Source of the DNA: Alteribacillus sp. YIM 98480
GTDB taxonomy: Bacteria > Bacillota > Bacilli > Bacillales > Marinococcaceae
Reading direction: 5' to 3'
NCBI RefSeq assembly: GCF_009765375.1
Contig: NZ_VTOK01000011.1
Coordinates: 124,001-188,000 of the forward strand
Length of the DNA: 64,000 nucleotides
The translations under genes and the position numbers were made by a program. Each line of letters begins with the position of its first letter. The stretch's first letter is position 1. Below the pieces are notes generated by a model. It searched no databases. It was not told the DNA's origin and saw only the letters and a program-made list of their open reading frames with translations. Shown here piece after piece: positions 34,970 to 44,020 of this stretch.

Positions 34970-35824
34970 TTACTGTTCATACTTATAAATACCATGATTG
35001 CTCTTTTTCCCAAGTCTTCCGGCCTTCACAAGCTGCTCCAGTAAAGGGGCTGGCCGGTACTTTTCACCTAATGTTTCATGTAAATATTTTAAATTATTTA
35101 AACGAGCATCTAATCCTACAAGATCAGCCAATTCCAAAGGTCCCATAGGATAATTCAAACCTAGCCGGACTGCTTTGTCTATATCTTCTGCTGACGCTAC
35201 TCCTTCTTGAAGCATGTAGAGCGCTTCATTTCCCACTAGAGCACTAATCCGACTAGTAACAAATCCCGGAAATTCATTTACTTCAACCGTTTCTTTTCCC
35301 ATTTTAATGGAAGCATCTTTTATAACAGATACCGTTTCATCACTTGTATTTAACCCTTTTACTATCTCTACTAACGGCATGCGGTGGACAGGATTAAAAA
35401 AGTGCATAACAGCTACTTGAGGGGAGCGCTTTGTATACGAAGCCAGCTCTGTCGGGCTTATTGTAGATGTATTTGAAGCAAATATAGTATGTTCCGGTGC
35501 GTGGTCATCCGCGGTTTCCATTACTGTTTTTTTTAAATCACGTTTCTCTGGCACTGCTTCTATAAACAAATCAGCTGTTTTTACTGTTGTCTCCAGTTCT
35601 GTAGAAGTATGCAGGTTTTGAAGCAATTCATCTGCTTGTACTGCCGTTAATTTTTCTCTTTTTATTCCTTTTTGGGTTGTTTCTTTAGCATATTCATACG
35701 CCGATTCCAACTGTTCTTCTGATATATCTACTAATGTCGTATGGAAACCGGCAAGGGCCGAGACATATGCGATGCCTCGCCCCATTACTCCAGCTCCCAC
35801 GACCGTAACATTTTGTAAGGTCAT
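34970..35824 (-). CDS. paaH: 3-hydroxyacyl-CoA dehydrogenase (PaaH-like)
   Basis: About 284 residues, the short 3-hydroxybutyryl-CoA dehydrogenase type. VTVVGAGVMGRGIAYVSALAGF at the start is the NAD-binding loop, ASNTSTISPTELA and VMHFFNPVHRMPLVEIV are the substrate and catalytic blocks, and the C-terminal domain carries GLNYPMGPLELADLVGLD. In this operon it should oxidise 3-hydroxyadipyl-CoA. I use the ATG at 35824, preceded by GGAAG, since the longer frame overlaps the previous gene. Confidence 0.9.
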   Translation of the reverse strand: MTLQNVTVVGAGVMGRGIAYVSALAGFHTTLVDISEEQLESAYEYAKETTQKGIKREKLTAVQADELLQNLHTSTELETTVKTADLFIEAVPEKRDLKKTVMETADDHAPEHTIFASNTSTISPTELASYTKRSPQVAVMHFFNPVHRMPLVEIVKGLNTSDETVSVIKDASIKMGKETVEVNEFPGFVTSRISALVGNEALYMLQEGVASAEDIDKAVRLGLNYPMGPLELADLVGLDARLNNLKYLHETLGEKYRPAPLLEQLVKAGRLGKKSNHGIYKYEQ

Positions 35825-35843
35825 GGCCGATCTTCCTTTCTTC

Positions 35844-37367
35844 TTATACTCCAAATGGATTTATTGGCTTTGGTCCATAGTAGGAAAGAACACTTTTATC
35901 TTCCATATACAGGTCTAGCGTTTCCACGCATAGTTCTCTGCCAAAACCGGACTGTTTGTATCCTCCAAATGGTGTTCCAGGGAATGCAGAGAACGGGCAG
36001 TTTACCATTACAATTCCTGCTTCAATTTGGTGAGCTACGCGGGTCGCAGTAGCTTGATTTGTTGTCCATACTGCTGAACCCAAACCGTATTCTGTATCAT
36101 TAGCACGTTTAATAACGTCTTTTTCCTCTGTGAATTTCTCTACTACGACAACGGGGCCGAAAATTTCTTCTTGAACGGCTTTCATATCAGGTGTCACATT
36201 TGTAATCACAGTAGGTTCATACCAATGGCCATTTTCAAACCCTTCTATTGTTTTTTCCTTTCCGCCTGTTTCAATGGTAGCTCCTGCTTCTTTGGCAGAT
36301 TGCACGTAGCTGTCAATAATCTCAAGTTGTTCACGGCTAATGATAGAACCTAGGTGCGTGCCTTTGTCGAACGGGTCACCTAATTGAAGCTTTTCTGTTT
36401 TTTCAATGAATTTCTCCATAAACTCATCGTAAATGGATTCATGAACAAACATACGTGAACGCGCTTCACAAGATTGACCGGTATTAAAGTAAATACCAAA
36501 GAGGGATCCCGCCACGGCTGCCTCAATGTCCGCGTCGTCAAAGATAATATTTGGAGATTTGCCTCCAAGCTCAAGTGTAAGCCGCTTTAGAGAATCAGAA
36601 GCTTTGCCCATAATATCTTTTCCAGTTGGAGTGGAACCTGTAAAAGCTACCTTATTAATATCTTTATGTTCTACAAGATAATCTCCGATAACTCTTCCTG
36701 AACCAGGTACAGTGTTTACCACACCTTCTGGCACCCCTGCTTCTTGACAAATTTCATTAAGAAGTATAGCGGTGATTGGCGTGAGACTTGCAGGCTTAAT
36801 AATAACCGAACAGCCTGCTGCAATGGCTGGTGCTATTTTCCAAGCTGCCATCATCATTGGGTAGTTCCAAGGAATAATTTGAGCACACACACCTACTGGT
36901 TCTTTGTGAGTGTAATTAAAGAATCCGTTCGGCATGTTATTGACAGTACCTCTATGGCCAACTATCGCACCCGCATAAAATTCAAAGTCTTCAATAGATT
37001 GATTGATTTGTGCCTGAGCAGCTCCCACAGATTTACCGCTATTTAAAACTTCCATTTCTACAAGTTCTTTAAATCTTTCTCTCATAATTGAAGCAATATT
37101 ATTTAATACACGTGCACGTTTTCCAACCGGATATTTGCGCCACTTTCCATGATCAAATGCTTGTCTTGCTGCTTGAACTGCTTTTTCTGCATCTTCTTGA
37201 GTAGCTTTTGCAATGGTTGCCAGTGTTTCCCCTTTAGCTGGGTTAAACGTTTTAAATGATTCCTTAGCACTGCTTTCAACACGCTCACCGTTAATAACCA
37301 TGGCATAATGATCTCTTTTCATTGTTCCTGCTTCTGTTATTACTTCCTTTGTCATAGTATTATCCAT
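35844..37367 (-). CDS. aldehyde dehydrogenase in paa operon
   Basis: 507 residues of the NAD(P)-dependent aldehyde dehydrogenase superfamily. IIPWNYPMMMAAWKIAPA near residue 163, LTLELGGKSPNII (catalytic Glu) near 262, and FNTGQSCEARSR (catalytic Cys) near 297 are present. It may oxidise phenylacetaldehyde to phenylacetate, or act as the semialdehyde dehydrogenase part of PaaZ. It lacks the C-terminal MaoC-like hydratase domain of full PaaZ (about 680 residues), so the oxepin-CoA ring-opening hydratase must be elsewhere or replaced. A GGAGTG ribosome site precedes the ATG. Confidence 0.87.
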   Translation of the reverse strand: MDNTMTKEVITEAGTMKRDHYAMVINGERVESSAKESFKTFNPAKGETLATIAKATQEDAEKAVQAARQAFDHGKWRKYPVGKRARVLNNIASIMRERFKELVEMEVLNSGKSVGAAQAQINQSIEDFEFYAGAIVGHRGTVNNMPNGFFNYTHKEPVGVCAQIIPWNYPMMMAAWKIAPAIAAGCSVIIKPASLTPITAILLNEICQEAGVPEGVVNTVPGSGRVIGDYLVEHKDINKVAFTGSTPTGKDIMGKASDSLKRLTLELGGKSPNIIFDDADIEAAVAGSLFGIYFNTGQSCEARSRMFVHESIYDEFMEKFIEKTEKLQLGDPFDKGTHLGSIISREQLEIIDSYVQSAKEAGATIETGGKEKTIEGFENGHWYEPTVITNVTPDMKAVQEEIFGPVVVVEKFTEEKDVIKRANDTEYGLGSAVWTTNQATATRVAHQIEAGIVMVNCPFSAFPGTPFGGYKQSGFGRELCVETLDLYMEDKSVLSYYGPKPINPFGV

Positions 37368-37384
37368 TGATTCTCACTCCTTCA

Positions 37385-38167
37385 TTAGTTTCCAATAAAT
37401 ATTGGTTTGCGTTTTGCTTTAAATGCTTGCAATCCTTCTTTATGGTCATGAGACAAACCAGCGATACGCTGAGCTTGTGCTTCTTTTTCAAGCGCTTCTT
37501 CGTATGACTGATGCATACTATCCATCATGCAACGTTTAATGAGAGAAATAGATTTTGTTGGCATGTTAGCAAGCATTTCAGCAAATTGGTTTACTTTCTC
37601 TTGCCATTCCTCTCTTTCAATCACTTCCGTTGCAAGTCCCAACTGATAAGCTTCATCCCCCGTAATCGGCTTTCCAAGAACAGCTGTTTCCATAGCTTTC
37701 GCGTACCCAATTAAACGGGGAAGATTGTACATAAAACCAGAATCCGGCACCAGTCCTACATTTACAAAAGCACTTATAAATTTGGTTTTAGGGTGTACAA
37801 GACGAAAATCAGCTGCTAAAGCTAAGCTCATTCCTGCCCCTGCAGCAGTTCCATTAACCGCTGCTACAATAGGTTTTGTCGTCTGTTTAATAGCTTTCAT
37901 CATAGGATGATAGCGGTTACGAAGAAAATCAGCGTGATTCGTATCTTCATTTACTCCTGCGAGATCTTCTCCAGAGCAAAATGCTTTCCCTTCTCCTGTT
38001 ATGACAATGCATCTTGTTTCATCATCTTTACTAGCTTGACGTAATGCATCAATCATTTCTTTGTTCATCTCAGGTGTAAAGGCGTTATAAGCTGACGGGC
38101 GATTCAAAACAATTGTTGCTATGTTCTTTTGTTGTTCTACTTTAATGGTCTGATACGCTTCTCCCAT
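37385..38167 (-). CDS. paaG: enoyl-CoA hydratase/isomerase, probable PaaG
   Basis: 260 residues of the crotonase family. The oxyanion-hole segments are AFCSGEDLAGV near residue 61 and VNGTAAGAGMSLALAADFRL near 105. The pattern FCSGEDL followed by GAGMSLALAADFR resembles PaaG, the 1,2-epoxyphenylacetyl-CoA isomerase that makes oxepin-CoA. The ATG has AAAGGAGTG upstream. It follows paaF with two bases between. Confidence 0.85.
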   Translation of the reverse strand: MGEAYQTIKVEQQKNIATIVLNRPSAYNAFTPEMNKEMIDALRQASKDDETRCIVITGEGKAFCSGEDLAGVNEDTNHADFLRNRYHPMMKAIKQTTKPIVAAVNGTAAGAGMSLALAADFRLVHPKTKFISAFVNVGLVPDSGFMYNLPRLIGYAKAMETAVLGKPITGDEAYQLGLATEVIEREEWQEKVNQFAEMLANMPTKSISLIKRCMMDSMHQSYEEALEKEAQAQRIAGLSHDHKEGLQAFKAKRKPIFIGN

Positions 38168-38169
38168 AC

Positions 38170-38943
38170 TTACACTCCTTTAAAAGAAGGACGTCGTTTT
38201 TCTGCGAATGCTTTCATTCCTTCTTTTTGATCCTGTGAAGCAAAAGCCAAATAAAAGTTTTTACGTTCCAATGTTAGACCGTCCTGCAGTGGTGTATCTA
38301 TTGCCTCTTGTACTGCTTCTTTAATGAAACGCATAGATATAGGAGCTTGTTCTGAAAGCTGACCAGCAAGTCGCAACGCTTCTTCTTTTACTAATTCAGG
38401 AGCAACCACTCGATTAATAACCCCATAGTGCATAGCTTCTTGCGCATCCATCGGCTTACCTAACCAAATCCACTCCAATGCTTTTGCCTTACCCATCGCC
38501 TTTGTTAAGAGCTGAGTGCCTCCAGCCCCTGGCATGACACCAAGGTTTATTTCGGGGAATCCGAATTTTGCATCTTCGGCAGCTACAATCAGATCACAAT
38601 GAAGAGCAAGTTCAAAGCCCCCGCCTAAAGCGAAGCCGTTAACTGCCGCAATCATTGGCTTTTTAATGTACATCATCCGATCCCATACCGCAAAAGGGTT
38701 GGTAAATTCTAATGATAGCGGCGAATCTTTCATCATTTCTTCAATATCAGCGCCTGCAGCAAATGCTTTTGTATTTCCTTTTACTACTATAACTCGAATG
38801 GTTTCATCGCGGTCAAAAGCCTCCATTTGCTCCACAATTTCATCAACCATCCGCCGATTTAGTGCATTTGCTGCTTTTGGACGGTGAAGTTCAATAACTC
38901 CTGCACTTCCGTCTGTATCCACTTTAATATGTTCTTTATTCAT
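38170..38943 (-). CDS. paaF: enoyl-CoA hydratase, probable PaaF
   Basis: About 257 residues, crotonase family. Oxyanion-hole parts are AFAAGADIEEMMKDSPLSLEF and VNGFALGGGFELALHCDLI, and the catalytic glutamates lie in FGFPEINLGVMPGAGGTQLL, the pattern of a true 2-enoyl-CoA hydratase. It should hydrate 2,3-dehydroadipyl-CoA. I use the ATG at 38943, which overlaps the stop of the EthD-like gene and has GTGAGG upstream. Confidence 0.87.
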   Translation of the reverse strand: MNKEHIKVDTDGSAGVIELHRPKAANALNRRMVDEIVEQMEAFDRDETIRVIVVKGNTKAFAAGADIEEMMKDSPLSLEFTNPFAVWDRMMYIKKPMIAAVNGFALGGGFELALHCDLIVAAEDAKFGFPEINLGVMPGAGGTQLLTKAMGKAKALEWIWLGKPMDAQEAMHYGVINRVVAPELVKEEALRLAGQLSEQAPISMRFIKEAVQEAIDTPLQDGLTLERKNFYLAFASQDQKEGMKAFAEKRRPSFKGV

Positions 38944-39241
38944 GAACTTCCTCACCGATCATAAGTGATACGATGTCACCAGCAAATTCCATCACATCTT
39001 TTCCCGAAGCCTTGCCTTCATCCGTTTTCATGGCCGTTTGCAGGGCATCGTGATCATCATAGAACATTTCACACATCAAGTAATACTCGCTTTTTCCCAT
39101 TGGTGAACCGACAATTTTAGTCACTTTCATATCCCTTAATCCAGGTATCTTTTTTGTAATCGGCGTATGCGTATTAAAATAATGTTCATCAAATGCCTCT
39201 TTATCTTTTGGTTGTTTGTACAAGGCAATTAGCTTAACCAT
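38936..39241 (-). CDS. EthD family small protein
   Basis: 101 residues with the EthD/dimeric ferredoxin-like alpha-beta barrel pattern: VKLIALYKQPKDKEAFDEHYFNTHTPITKKIPGLRDMKVTK, where H-x-P-x-x-K lies in the conserved part. EthD proteins are of unsettled function but are often found in degradation operons. Here it sits between paaD and paaF with overlapping or short spacing, so it is part of the paa operon. Possible roles are isomerisation or removal of reactive ring-cleavage products; this is inference. Confidence 0.83.
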   Translation of the reverse strand: MVKLIALYKQPKDKEAFDEHYFNTHTPITKKIPGLRDMKVTKIVGSPMGKSEYYLMCEMFYDDHDALQTAMKTDEGKASGKDVMEFAGDIVSLMIGEEVHE

Positions 39242-39264
39242 TTTTAAACACTCCTTTATTAAAA

Positions 39265-39765
39265 TTAAACGACAGAATAATCGATCACAGGTTTCATCGC
39301 TTCAAACGGATTTCTACAGCTTCGACAATACAATATACTGCGGCAGGCAGTCGGACCAAATACATTTTCCATCGATGTATAAAGAGATCCACAATACGGA
39401 CAATCGACAGACCACTCTTCACCTGGCTGATAACTTTCAGGTGGTGGAGCAACACCGTGCTTTTTTAACTGCTTCTTCCCTTCAGCTGTAATCGCATTTG
39501 TAGACCACTTATGCCGAAATGAAAAAGTGACATCGCAGCTTTCTACCCAATCTACTTGTTCTATCGCTTCTTTGACGTTTTTCTCGATAATATCTAAAGC
39601 TGGGCAACCTGCGAAAGTCGGTATCATCGTGATAGAGACATGCTGGTTGTCTGTTTTCACCTCATGTACCATACCAAGGTCCACTACACTGACAGAAGGA
39701 AGTTCTGGATCGTCTACTTTTTTTAATACAGTCTCTAATTCTATTTGTTTGTGATCTTGTTCCAT
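39265..39765 (-). CDS. paaD: phenylacetyl-CoA epoxidase assembly subunit PaaD
   Basis: 166 residues. The N-terminal half is a MIP18/DUF59 domain (DPELPSVSVVDLGMVHEV, TFAGCPALDII with the conserved cysteine). The C-terminus has a zinc- or cluster-type motif, CPYCGS...CRSILYCRSC. PaaD is thought to help assemble the metal centre of the PaaABC epoxidase. It follows paaC by 23 bp. Confidence 0.92.
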   Translation of the reverse strand: MEQDHKQIELETVLKKVDDPELPSVSVVDLGMVHEVKTDNQHVSITMIPTFAGCPALDIIEKNVKEAIEQVDWVESCDVTFSFRHKWSTNAITAEGKKQLKKHGVAPPPESYQPGEEWSVDCPYCGSLYTSMENVFGPTACRSILYCRSCRNPFEAMKPVIDYSVV

Positions 39766-39788
39766 GTTTATATCTCCTTTTAAAAGAC

Positions 39789-40604
39789 TTACCAGACTGC
39801 ATTTTTATCTTGATCATAGACTTCACTAAGTGTCACTAAAGCTTGTGTTAGGTCTTGTGTGTGTTCAGTGTTTCTGCCGCTTCCTTTATTTTTTTGAAGC
39901 GGTTCAGCTGGAATCACCGCTAACGTTTCTTTTATCTCTTCAAGCCATTTCTTTTGAAGAACACTTTCTGCAACGATTAATTGATGTTTTTCCATGTCGT
40001 TCGCTTTTGGTCCAAGTTCTAAAACGTCCAAAAATTCCCCCCACGCTTCTTTCAACCGTGACTGAAGACGTGTTTTTGCTTCTTCGGTTGAATCTTGCAG
40101 CTGCCGAACCCACGTTTTCCAATGAGCAAGATGATAAGTCTGCTCCATTAAAACTTTTTGAGCTGCATCTGCTAGTGGGACATAAGAACTTTTAGTGAGA
40201 GCCTCTAATTTCACTTTTTTAAACGTTTCATATAAATATTGACGAATGACAGTCAACGCCCAATCGTAATAAGGTTCATCCAAATAAGAACCATCTCCAT
40301 TTTGCTTTTCTAAATAAATAGCATTGCGGCGTTTTTCAGGAGGTCGCTCATGGGCCAATACATCAGCTTCCCCTTCCCCAAGCTCTTCTAGTAACTGATA
40401 ATATAAAACGGCATGCCCCATCGTGTTTTGAGTAATAGAAGAAAAAGAAACGTCTTCTTCTATATGCGGAGCTAAACCAAGCCATTCTGATCCCCGAAAC
40501 GAAACAATAAAATCATCATCAGCTAATTGATATAACAATTCAGTAAGTACTTCACGATATGAAGAGTCCTGCTTTGCTTGATCCGCTGATTCGATATTTG
40601 TCAT
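39789..40604 (-). CDS. paaC: 1,2-phenylacetyl-CoA epoxidase structural subunit PaaC
   Basis: 271 residues, mostly helical, with LLYQLADDDFIVSFRGSEWLGLAPHIEEDVSFSSITQNTMGHAVLYYQLLEELG typical of PaaC. PaaC is the structural partner of the catalytic PaaA subunit. I use the ATG at 40604 because it overlaps the paaB stop (ATGA) and has GAGGTG upstream. Confidence 0.93.
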   Translation of the reverse strand: MTNIESADQAKQDSSYREVLTELLYQLADDDFIVSFRGSEWLGLAPHIEEDVSFSSITQNTMGHAVLYYQLLEELGEGEADVLAHERPPEKRRNAIYLEKQNGDGSYLDEPYYDWALTVIRQYLYETFKKVKLEALTKSSYVPLADAAQKVLMEQTYHLAHWKTWVRQLQDSTEEAKTRLQSRLKEAWGEFLDVLELGPKANDMEKHQLIVAESVLQKKWLEEIKETLAVIPAEPLQKNKGSGRNTEHTQDLTQALVTLSEVYDQDKNAVW

Positions 40605-40963
40605 CCTTTTTTCACCTCTTTCCAAGATAAAATTTCTTTTTCATCTAACATGTCTTGTTCTTTATCACGCCATTTTTTTCTTAAATAACCGTAACCTTTC
40701 GTTGTACGATAATCTTTGTTATCTAAACGCTTTGTCCATTGCTTACGCTCTTCGCTTGTCATCGATCTGATATTACTGCGGGGAACAACCCATACATCAA
40801 CAACATTTTCTCTTCGCATAAAATTTTCTTGAGCTATACTAAGCGCCATATCCTCATTTGGAGCTAACAGGCTGAACTGGTGTTGAAGAGGAGCCTTGTC
40901 ACTTTTTTTACTAAATACTTCATACTCTTGATAAAAACCTGAACCATCATGTTTTTCTCCCAT
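40601..40963 (-). CDS. paaB: 1,2-phenylacetyl-CoA epoxidase subunit PaaB
   Basis: 120 residues. FYQEYEVFSKKSDKAPLQHQFSLLAPNEDMALSIAQENFMRRENVVDVWVVPRSNI is the PaaB signature. It bridges PaaAC heterodimers in the epoxidase complex. GGAGAG lies 9-10 nt before the ATG at 40963. It overlaps paaC. Confidence 0.93.
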   Translation of the reverse strand: MGEKHDGSGFYQEYEVFSKKSDKAPLQHQFSLLAPNEDMALSIAQENFMRRENVVDVWVVPRSNIRSMTSEERKQWTKRLDNKDYRTTKGYGYLRKKWRDKEQDMLDEKEILSWKEVKKG

Positions 40964-40993
40964 TGCCTTTTCTCTCCTCTCTATTGATTTCAT

Positions 40994-41983
40994 TTATGAG
41001 TAAGCTGGATAAGGAGCTAATGCCTGTCTCACCCACCGGTTGTTTTCATAAGCGATTTCTCTTAGACGCAAGCGTTCTTTTGAGCGCGGTCCATTGTTGC
41101 CAATAATTTGTTTAAATTCGTTCCAATCAGGCTGCTGGTACACCCAGCGCTTTTCTCCCTCGTTATAATAGAGCGTGTCATCCGGTACAGATAATCCTAA
41201 AGAGAAAACACGAGGTAAATATTTGTCGAGAAAAGCTTGACGCAGCTCTTCATTCGAACTTTTTCGAATTTTATACTTTGTTGTCACTTCTTGCTTAGAA
41301 GATCCGGTAGTAGAAGCTGACCCGGGACCAAAAAACATCAATAACGCCGGCCACCATCGATTGACAGCATCCTGCAGCATATTTCTTTGTTCTTCGGTTC
41401 CTTCAGCTAGCGCCATAATAATCGCTTCACCGTGCTGGGCATGGAAAACCTCCTCTGCACAAATACGTTGAAGAGCTCGTTGATATGGTCCATAAGATGC
41501 ATCCAACATATTTGTTTGTGAAATAATTGCGGCTCCATCTACTAACCATCCCACCACTCCTGCATCAGCCCAGGTTTTTGTGGCCATATGAAACACATTA
41601 TGAAATTTTAAATCTCCTTTTAATAAATCTTGCATTAAATCTTCTCTTTGTTTTCCATAAGGTTTCAATAGATCTTCCGATACTCGCAAAAGTAGTTGGC
41701 CATGCCCCATCTCATCTTGTACTTTAGCCATTATTCCAAGTTTTCTTTTTAATGTAGGAGCTTTTGGTGTCCATTCTTTTTCTGGGAGCGCTCCCATTAT
41801 TTCGCTTATCCCATGCATGGAAATAAGTTTAATTAAAGTCTGACGATATTCTTCCGGCATCCAGTCATCTGCTTCAATTTTTTCTCCCGCTTCAATGCGG
41901 GCCATGAATTGCTCATATAGAATAGGATCTTCGTTGGCAGTATTTTCGGTCACTTTTCCACCGTGTTCCACAAAGTTATACAT
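40994..41983 (-). CDS. paaA: 1,2-phenylacetyl-CoA epoxidase catalytic subunit PaaA
   Basis: 329 residues. PaaA inserts one oxygen atom into the ring of phenylacetyl-CoA using a di-iron centre. Ligand regions are visible as KVQDEMGHGQLLLRVSEDLL (EMGH) near residue 90 and ICAEEVFHAQHGEAIIMALA (EEVFH) near 171. It is the first gene of the ten-gene operon, with a good promoter at 42019-42047 whose spacer contains the shared TATAACA half-site. The complex needs a reductase (PaaE in Proteobacteria), which is not present in this cluster. Confidence 0.96.
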   Translation of the reverse strand: MYNFVEHGGKVTENTANEDPILYEQFMARIEAGEKIEADDWMPEEYRQTLIKLISMHGISEIMGALPEKEWTPKAPTLKRKLGIMAKVQDEMGHGQLLLRVSEDLLKPYGKQREDLMQDLLKGDLKFHNVFHMATKTWADAGVVGWLVDGAAIISQTNMLDASYGPYQRALQRICAEEVFHAQHGEAIIMALAEGTEEQRNMLQDAVNRWWPALLMFFGPGSASTTGSSKQEVTTKYKIRKSSNEELRQAFLDKYLPRVFSLGLSVPDDTLYYNEGEKRWVYQQPDWNEFKQIIGNNGPRSKERLRLREIAYENNRWVRQALAPYPAYS

Positions 41984-42008
41984 CGCGACACCTCTTTTTA
42001 TTACGTTT

Positions 42009-42047
42009 ATTTAACGTCATTATATATAAATGTTATATAAATATCAA
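42009..42047 (-). promoter_or_regulatory. paaA promoter with candidate PaaX operator
   Basis: On the minus strand TTGATA (42047-42042), 17 nt, then TATAAT (42024-42019). The spacer holds ATATAACA (42038-42031), and CGTTAAAT lies 14 bp downstream (42016-42009) as an inverted, one-off half-site. The same half-sites recur at other paa promoters, so this is a candidate binding site for PaaX. Confidence 0.65.
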
Positions 42048-42119
42048 TCATAAAATTTTTATTTATTTTTCTCCCATTAACATCATTTCCTTACAAATCA
42101 GCAGTTACAGGAATTAAAT

Positions 42120-42180
42120 TACATTCAAAAGATTTTTCATTCTATTGACAGCGTTTACAAATACCGTTATTTTGAATGTA
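42120..42180 (+). promoter_or_regulatory. paaK promoter with cre site and flanking inverted repeat
   Basis: TTGACA (42145-42150), 17 nt, TATTTT (42168-42173). The 15 bases TTGACAGCGTTTACA (42145-42159) match the cre consensus at all but one position and overlap the -35. The perfect 11-bp inverted repeat TACATTCAAAA/TTTTGAATGTA (42120-42130, 42170-42180) encloses the promoter. Catabolite repression by CcpA and a second regulator are both plausible. Confidence 0.65.
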
Positions 42181-42249
42181 TTATCATCGTTTTTAATATT
42201 ACAAAAAATTTATTTTTCGTTCTATTTTTATTATGAAAGGGGAATTTGA

Positions 42250-43590
42250 ATGACTACTTTTGTTTCAGAAGAAACACTAGATCGTTCACAAATGAGAGAC
42301 TTACAATGGAAACGTTTAAAACAAACAATTAAACGTGTTTATTCTAATGTTCCTTTTTACCAGGAGGAATTTAAAAAACAAGGGATTACGCCAGATGATA
42401 TTCAAACCTGGAATGATGTAAGCCGCCTTCCCTTTACGAAAAAGCATAATCTGCGCGAAAATTATCCATATAACTTAATTGCCACTCCAATGGAAAATGT
42501 AGTTCGTTTGCATGGTTCTTCTGGCACTAGCGGTAAACCAACAGTAGTTGCTTACACTCAAAATGATATAGACAATTGGGCTGATATAGTGGCACGTGCC
42601 ATTTATATGGCTGGGGGACGAAAGGGAGATATCCTGCATAATGCGTACGGATATGGTTTGTTTACTGGAGGACTCGGTATTCATCATGGCTCTGAACGGT
42701 TAGGGTGTGTCACAGTTCCCATTTCAGGAGGAAATACATCGAGGCAAATTACACTAATTCAAGATTTTGAACCCCGTATTATTTGTGGAACACCTTCTTA
42801 TATACTAAATGTAGGTGAAACGATGAAAAATATGGGCATTGATCCAGCTTCCACTTCTATAGAATACGCTATCCTTGGAGCAGAACCATGGTCTGAAGAA
42901 ATGAGAAGCACCATTGAGAAACTATTTAATATAAAAGCTATGGATATATATGGACTTAGTGAAGTAATGGGACCAGGTGTCGCAATGGAGTGTAAGGACT
43001 GTCAAGACGGCCTTCATATAGCTGAAGACCATTTCTATGTTGAAGTTATTGACCCTGAAACTTTAATGCCTGTGCCAGAAGGACAAGATGGCGAAATCGT
43101 CTTTACCAGCCTTACGAAAGAAGCTTTACCCATCATTCGTTACCGTACAGGAGATATTGCTTCTATTACTCGTGAACATTGTACTTGCGGACGAACAACA
43201 ACCAAAATGAGCAGAATCAAAGGCCGAATTGATGATATGATAATTCTTCGCGGTGTCAATGTATTCCCTTCTGAAATAGAACGCTGTATATTACAAATGA
43301 AAGAAATAGGTACAAATTATCAAATCCACCTTTTGAAAAAAGGAGTTATGGATCACGCACAACTACATGTGGAAGTAAGTGAAGCATTTTTGAAAACATT
43401 GCCAGAAAAAGATTTGGAACACCAGTCTGCAAAAGATTTAATAAGAAAAATTCAAGGAGTTCTAAAAACAGAAGCTCTCGTGACCATGGAAGTTTGCTTG
43501 AAACAGCCTCAAGAGCTGCCGCGCTCGGAAGGAAAAGCAAAACGTATTATTGACAATCGCTCTTCCGCTTCATTGTCTGCTTCATCATAA
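42250..43590 (+). CDS. paaK: phenylacetate-CoA ligase
   Basis: 446 residues, the usual length. It activates phenylacetate to phenylacetyl-CoA with ATP. LHGSSGTSGKPTVVAYTQNDI near residue 93 is the AMP-binding P-loop, YGLSEVMGPGVAMEC near 238 the adenylate motif, YRTGD near 302 the conserved aspartate and RIKGRIDDMIILRGVNVFPSEIE near 320 the hinge into the C-terminal domain. It is divergent from paaA, with AAAGGGG before the ATG. Confidence 0.96.
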   Translation: MTTFVSEETLDRSQMRDLQWKRLKQTIKRVYSNVPFYQEEFKKQGITPDDIQTWNDVSRLPFTKKHNLRENYPYNLIATPMENVVRLHGSSGTSGKPTVVAYTQNDIDNWADIVARAIYMAGGRKGDILHNAYGYGLFTGGLGIHHGSERLGCVTVPISGGNTSRQITLIQDFEPRIICGTPSYILNVGETMKNMGIDPASTSIEYAILGAEPWSEEMRSTIEKLFNIKAMDIYGLSEVMGPGVAMECKDCQDGLHIAEDHFYVEVIDPETLMPVPEGQDGEIVFTSLTKEALPIIRYRTGDIASITREHCTCGRTTTKMSRIKGRIDDMIILRGVNVFPSEIERCILQMKEIGTNYQIHLLKKGVMDHAQLHVEVSEAFLKTLPEKDLEHQSAKDLIRKIQGVLKTEALVTMEVCLKQPQELPRSEGKAKRIIDNRSSASLSASS

Positions 43591-43601
43591 TACATTACTG
43601 A

Positions 43602-43633
43602 AAGCGAAGGACTACCAAATCCTTCGCTTTTTT
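43602..43633 (+). terminator. terminator of paaK
   Basis: AAGCGAAGGA (43602-43611) pairs with TCCTTCGCTT (43620-43629), followed by six T. Confidence 0.88.
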
Positions 43634-43711
43634 ATTTCTCTACATCAAAATGGTATGACGTTTTTTTGTTTTGTTGTAAAATATTCAACAAACAATATTA
43701 ATGCTACAATA

Positions 43712-43872
43712 TTCGAAAAGCGCAAGCGCCTTGCTCACGAGCGACAAGTCCTGGAGGGGCGGCATATGAGAAAGCTGATCTTTGCTTTCCATTGACGAAC
43801 CGAAGGAACCTCGAGCGAGTAGGCGCTTAAGCTAGACGTCAAAAACGCCAAAATTTATACGTTCTTACCTAT
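43712..43872 (+). repeat. MITE-like repeat, copy F (161 bp)
   Basis: Matches the other copies from GAAAAGCGCAAGCGCC to GTTCTTACCTATTT, with one extra A before the GAAAGC hairpin. The next roughly 50 bp (AACTTGGCTTATCGCC, then CCTTACAACGGCGAATGAACT) resemble the companion repeat start and the GC-rich centre of copy D. It lies between paaK and paaX. Confidence 0.85.
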
Positions 43873-44020
43873 TTAGAAAAACTTGGCTTATCGCCGAGTC
43901 CTTACAACGGCGAATGAACTCACATCCTGGCGTATGCCGGCGTTTGCTAATATTGTTAACCAAGAACGTTCTATACTTTCATAACAGTATAAAAAAAGAC
44001 TATAAAGGAATGGATAGACA

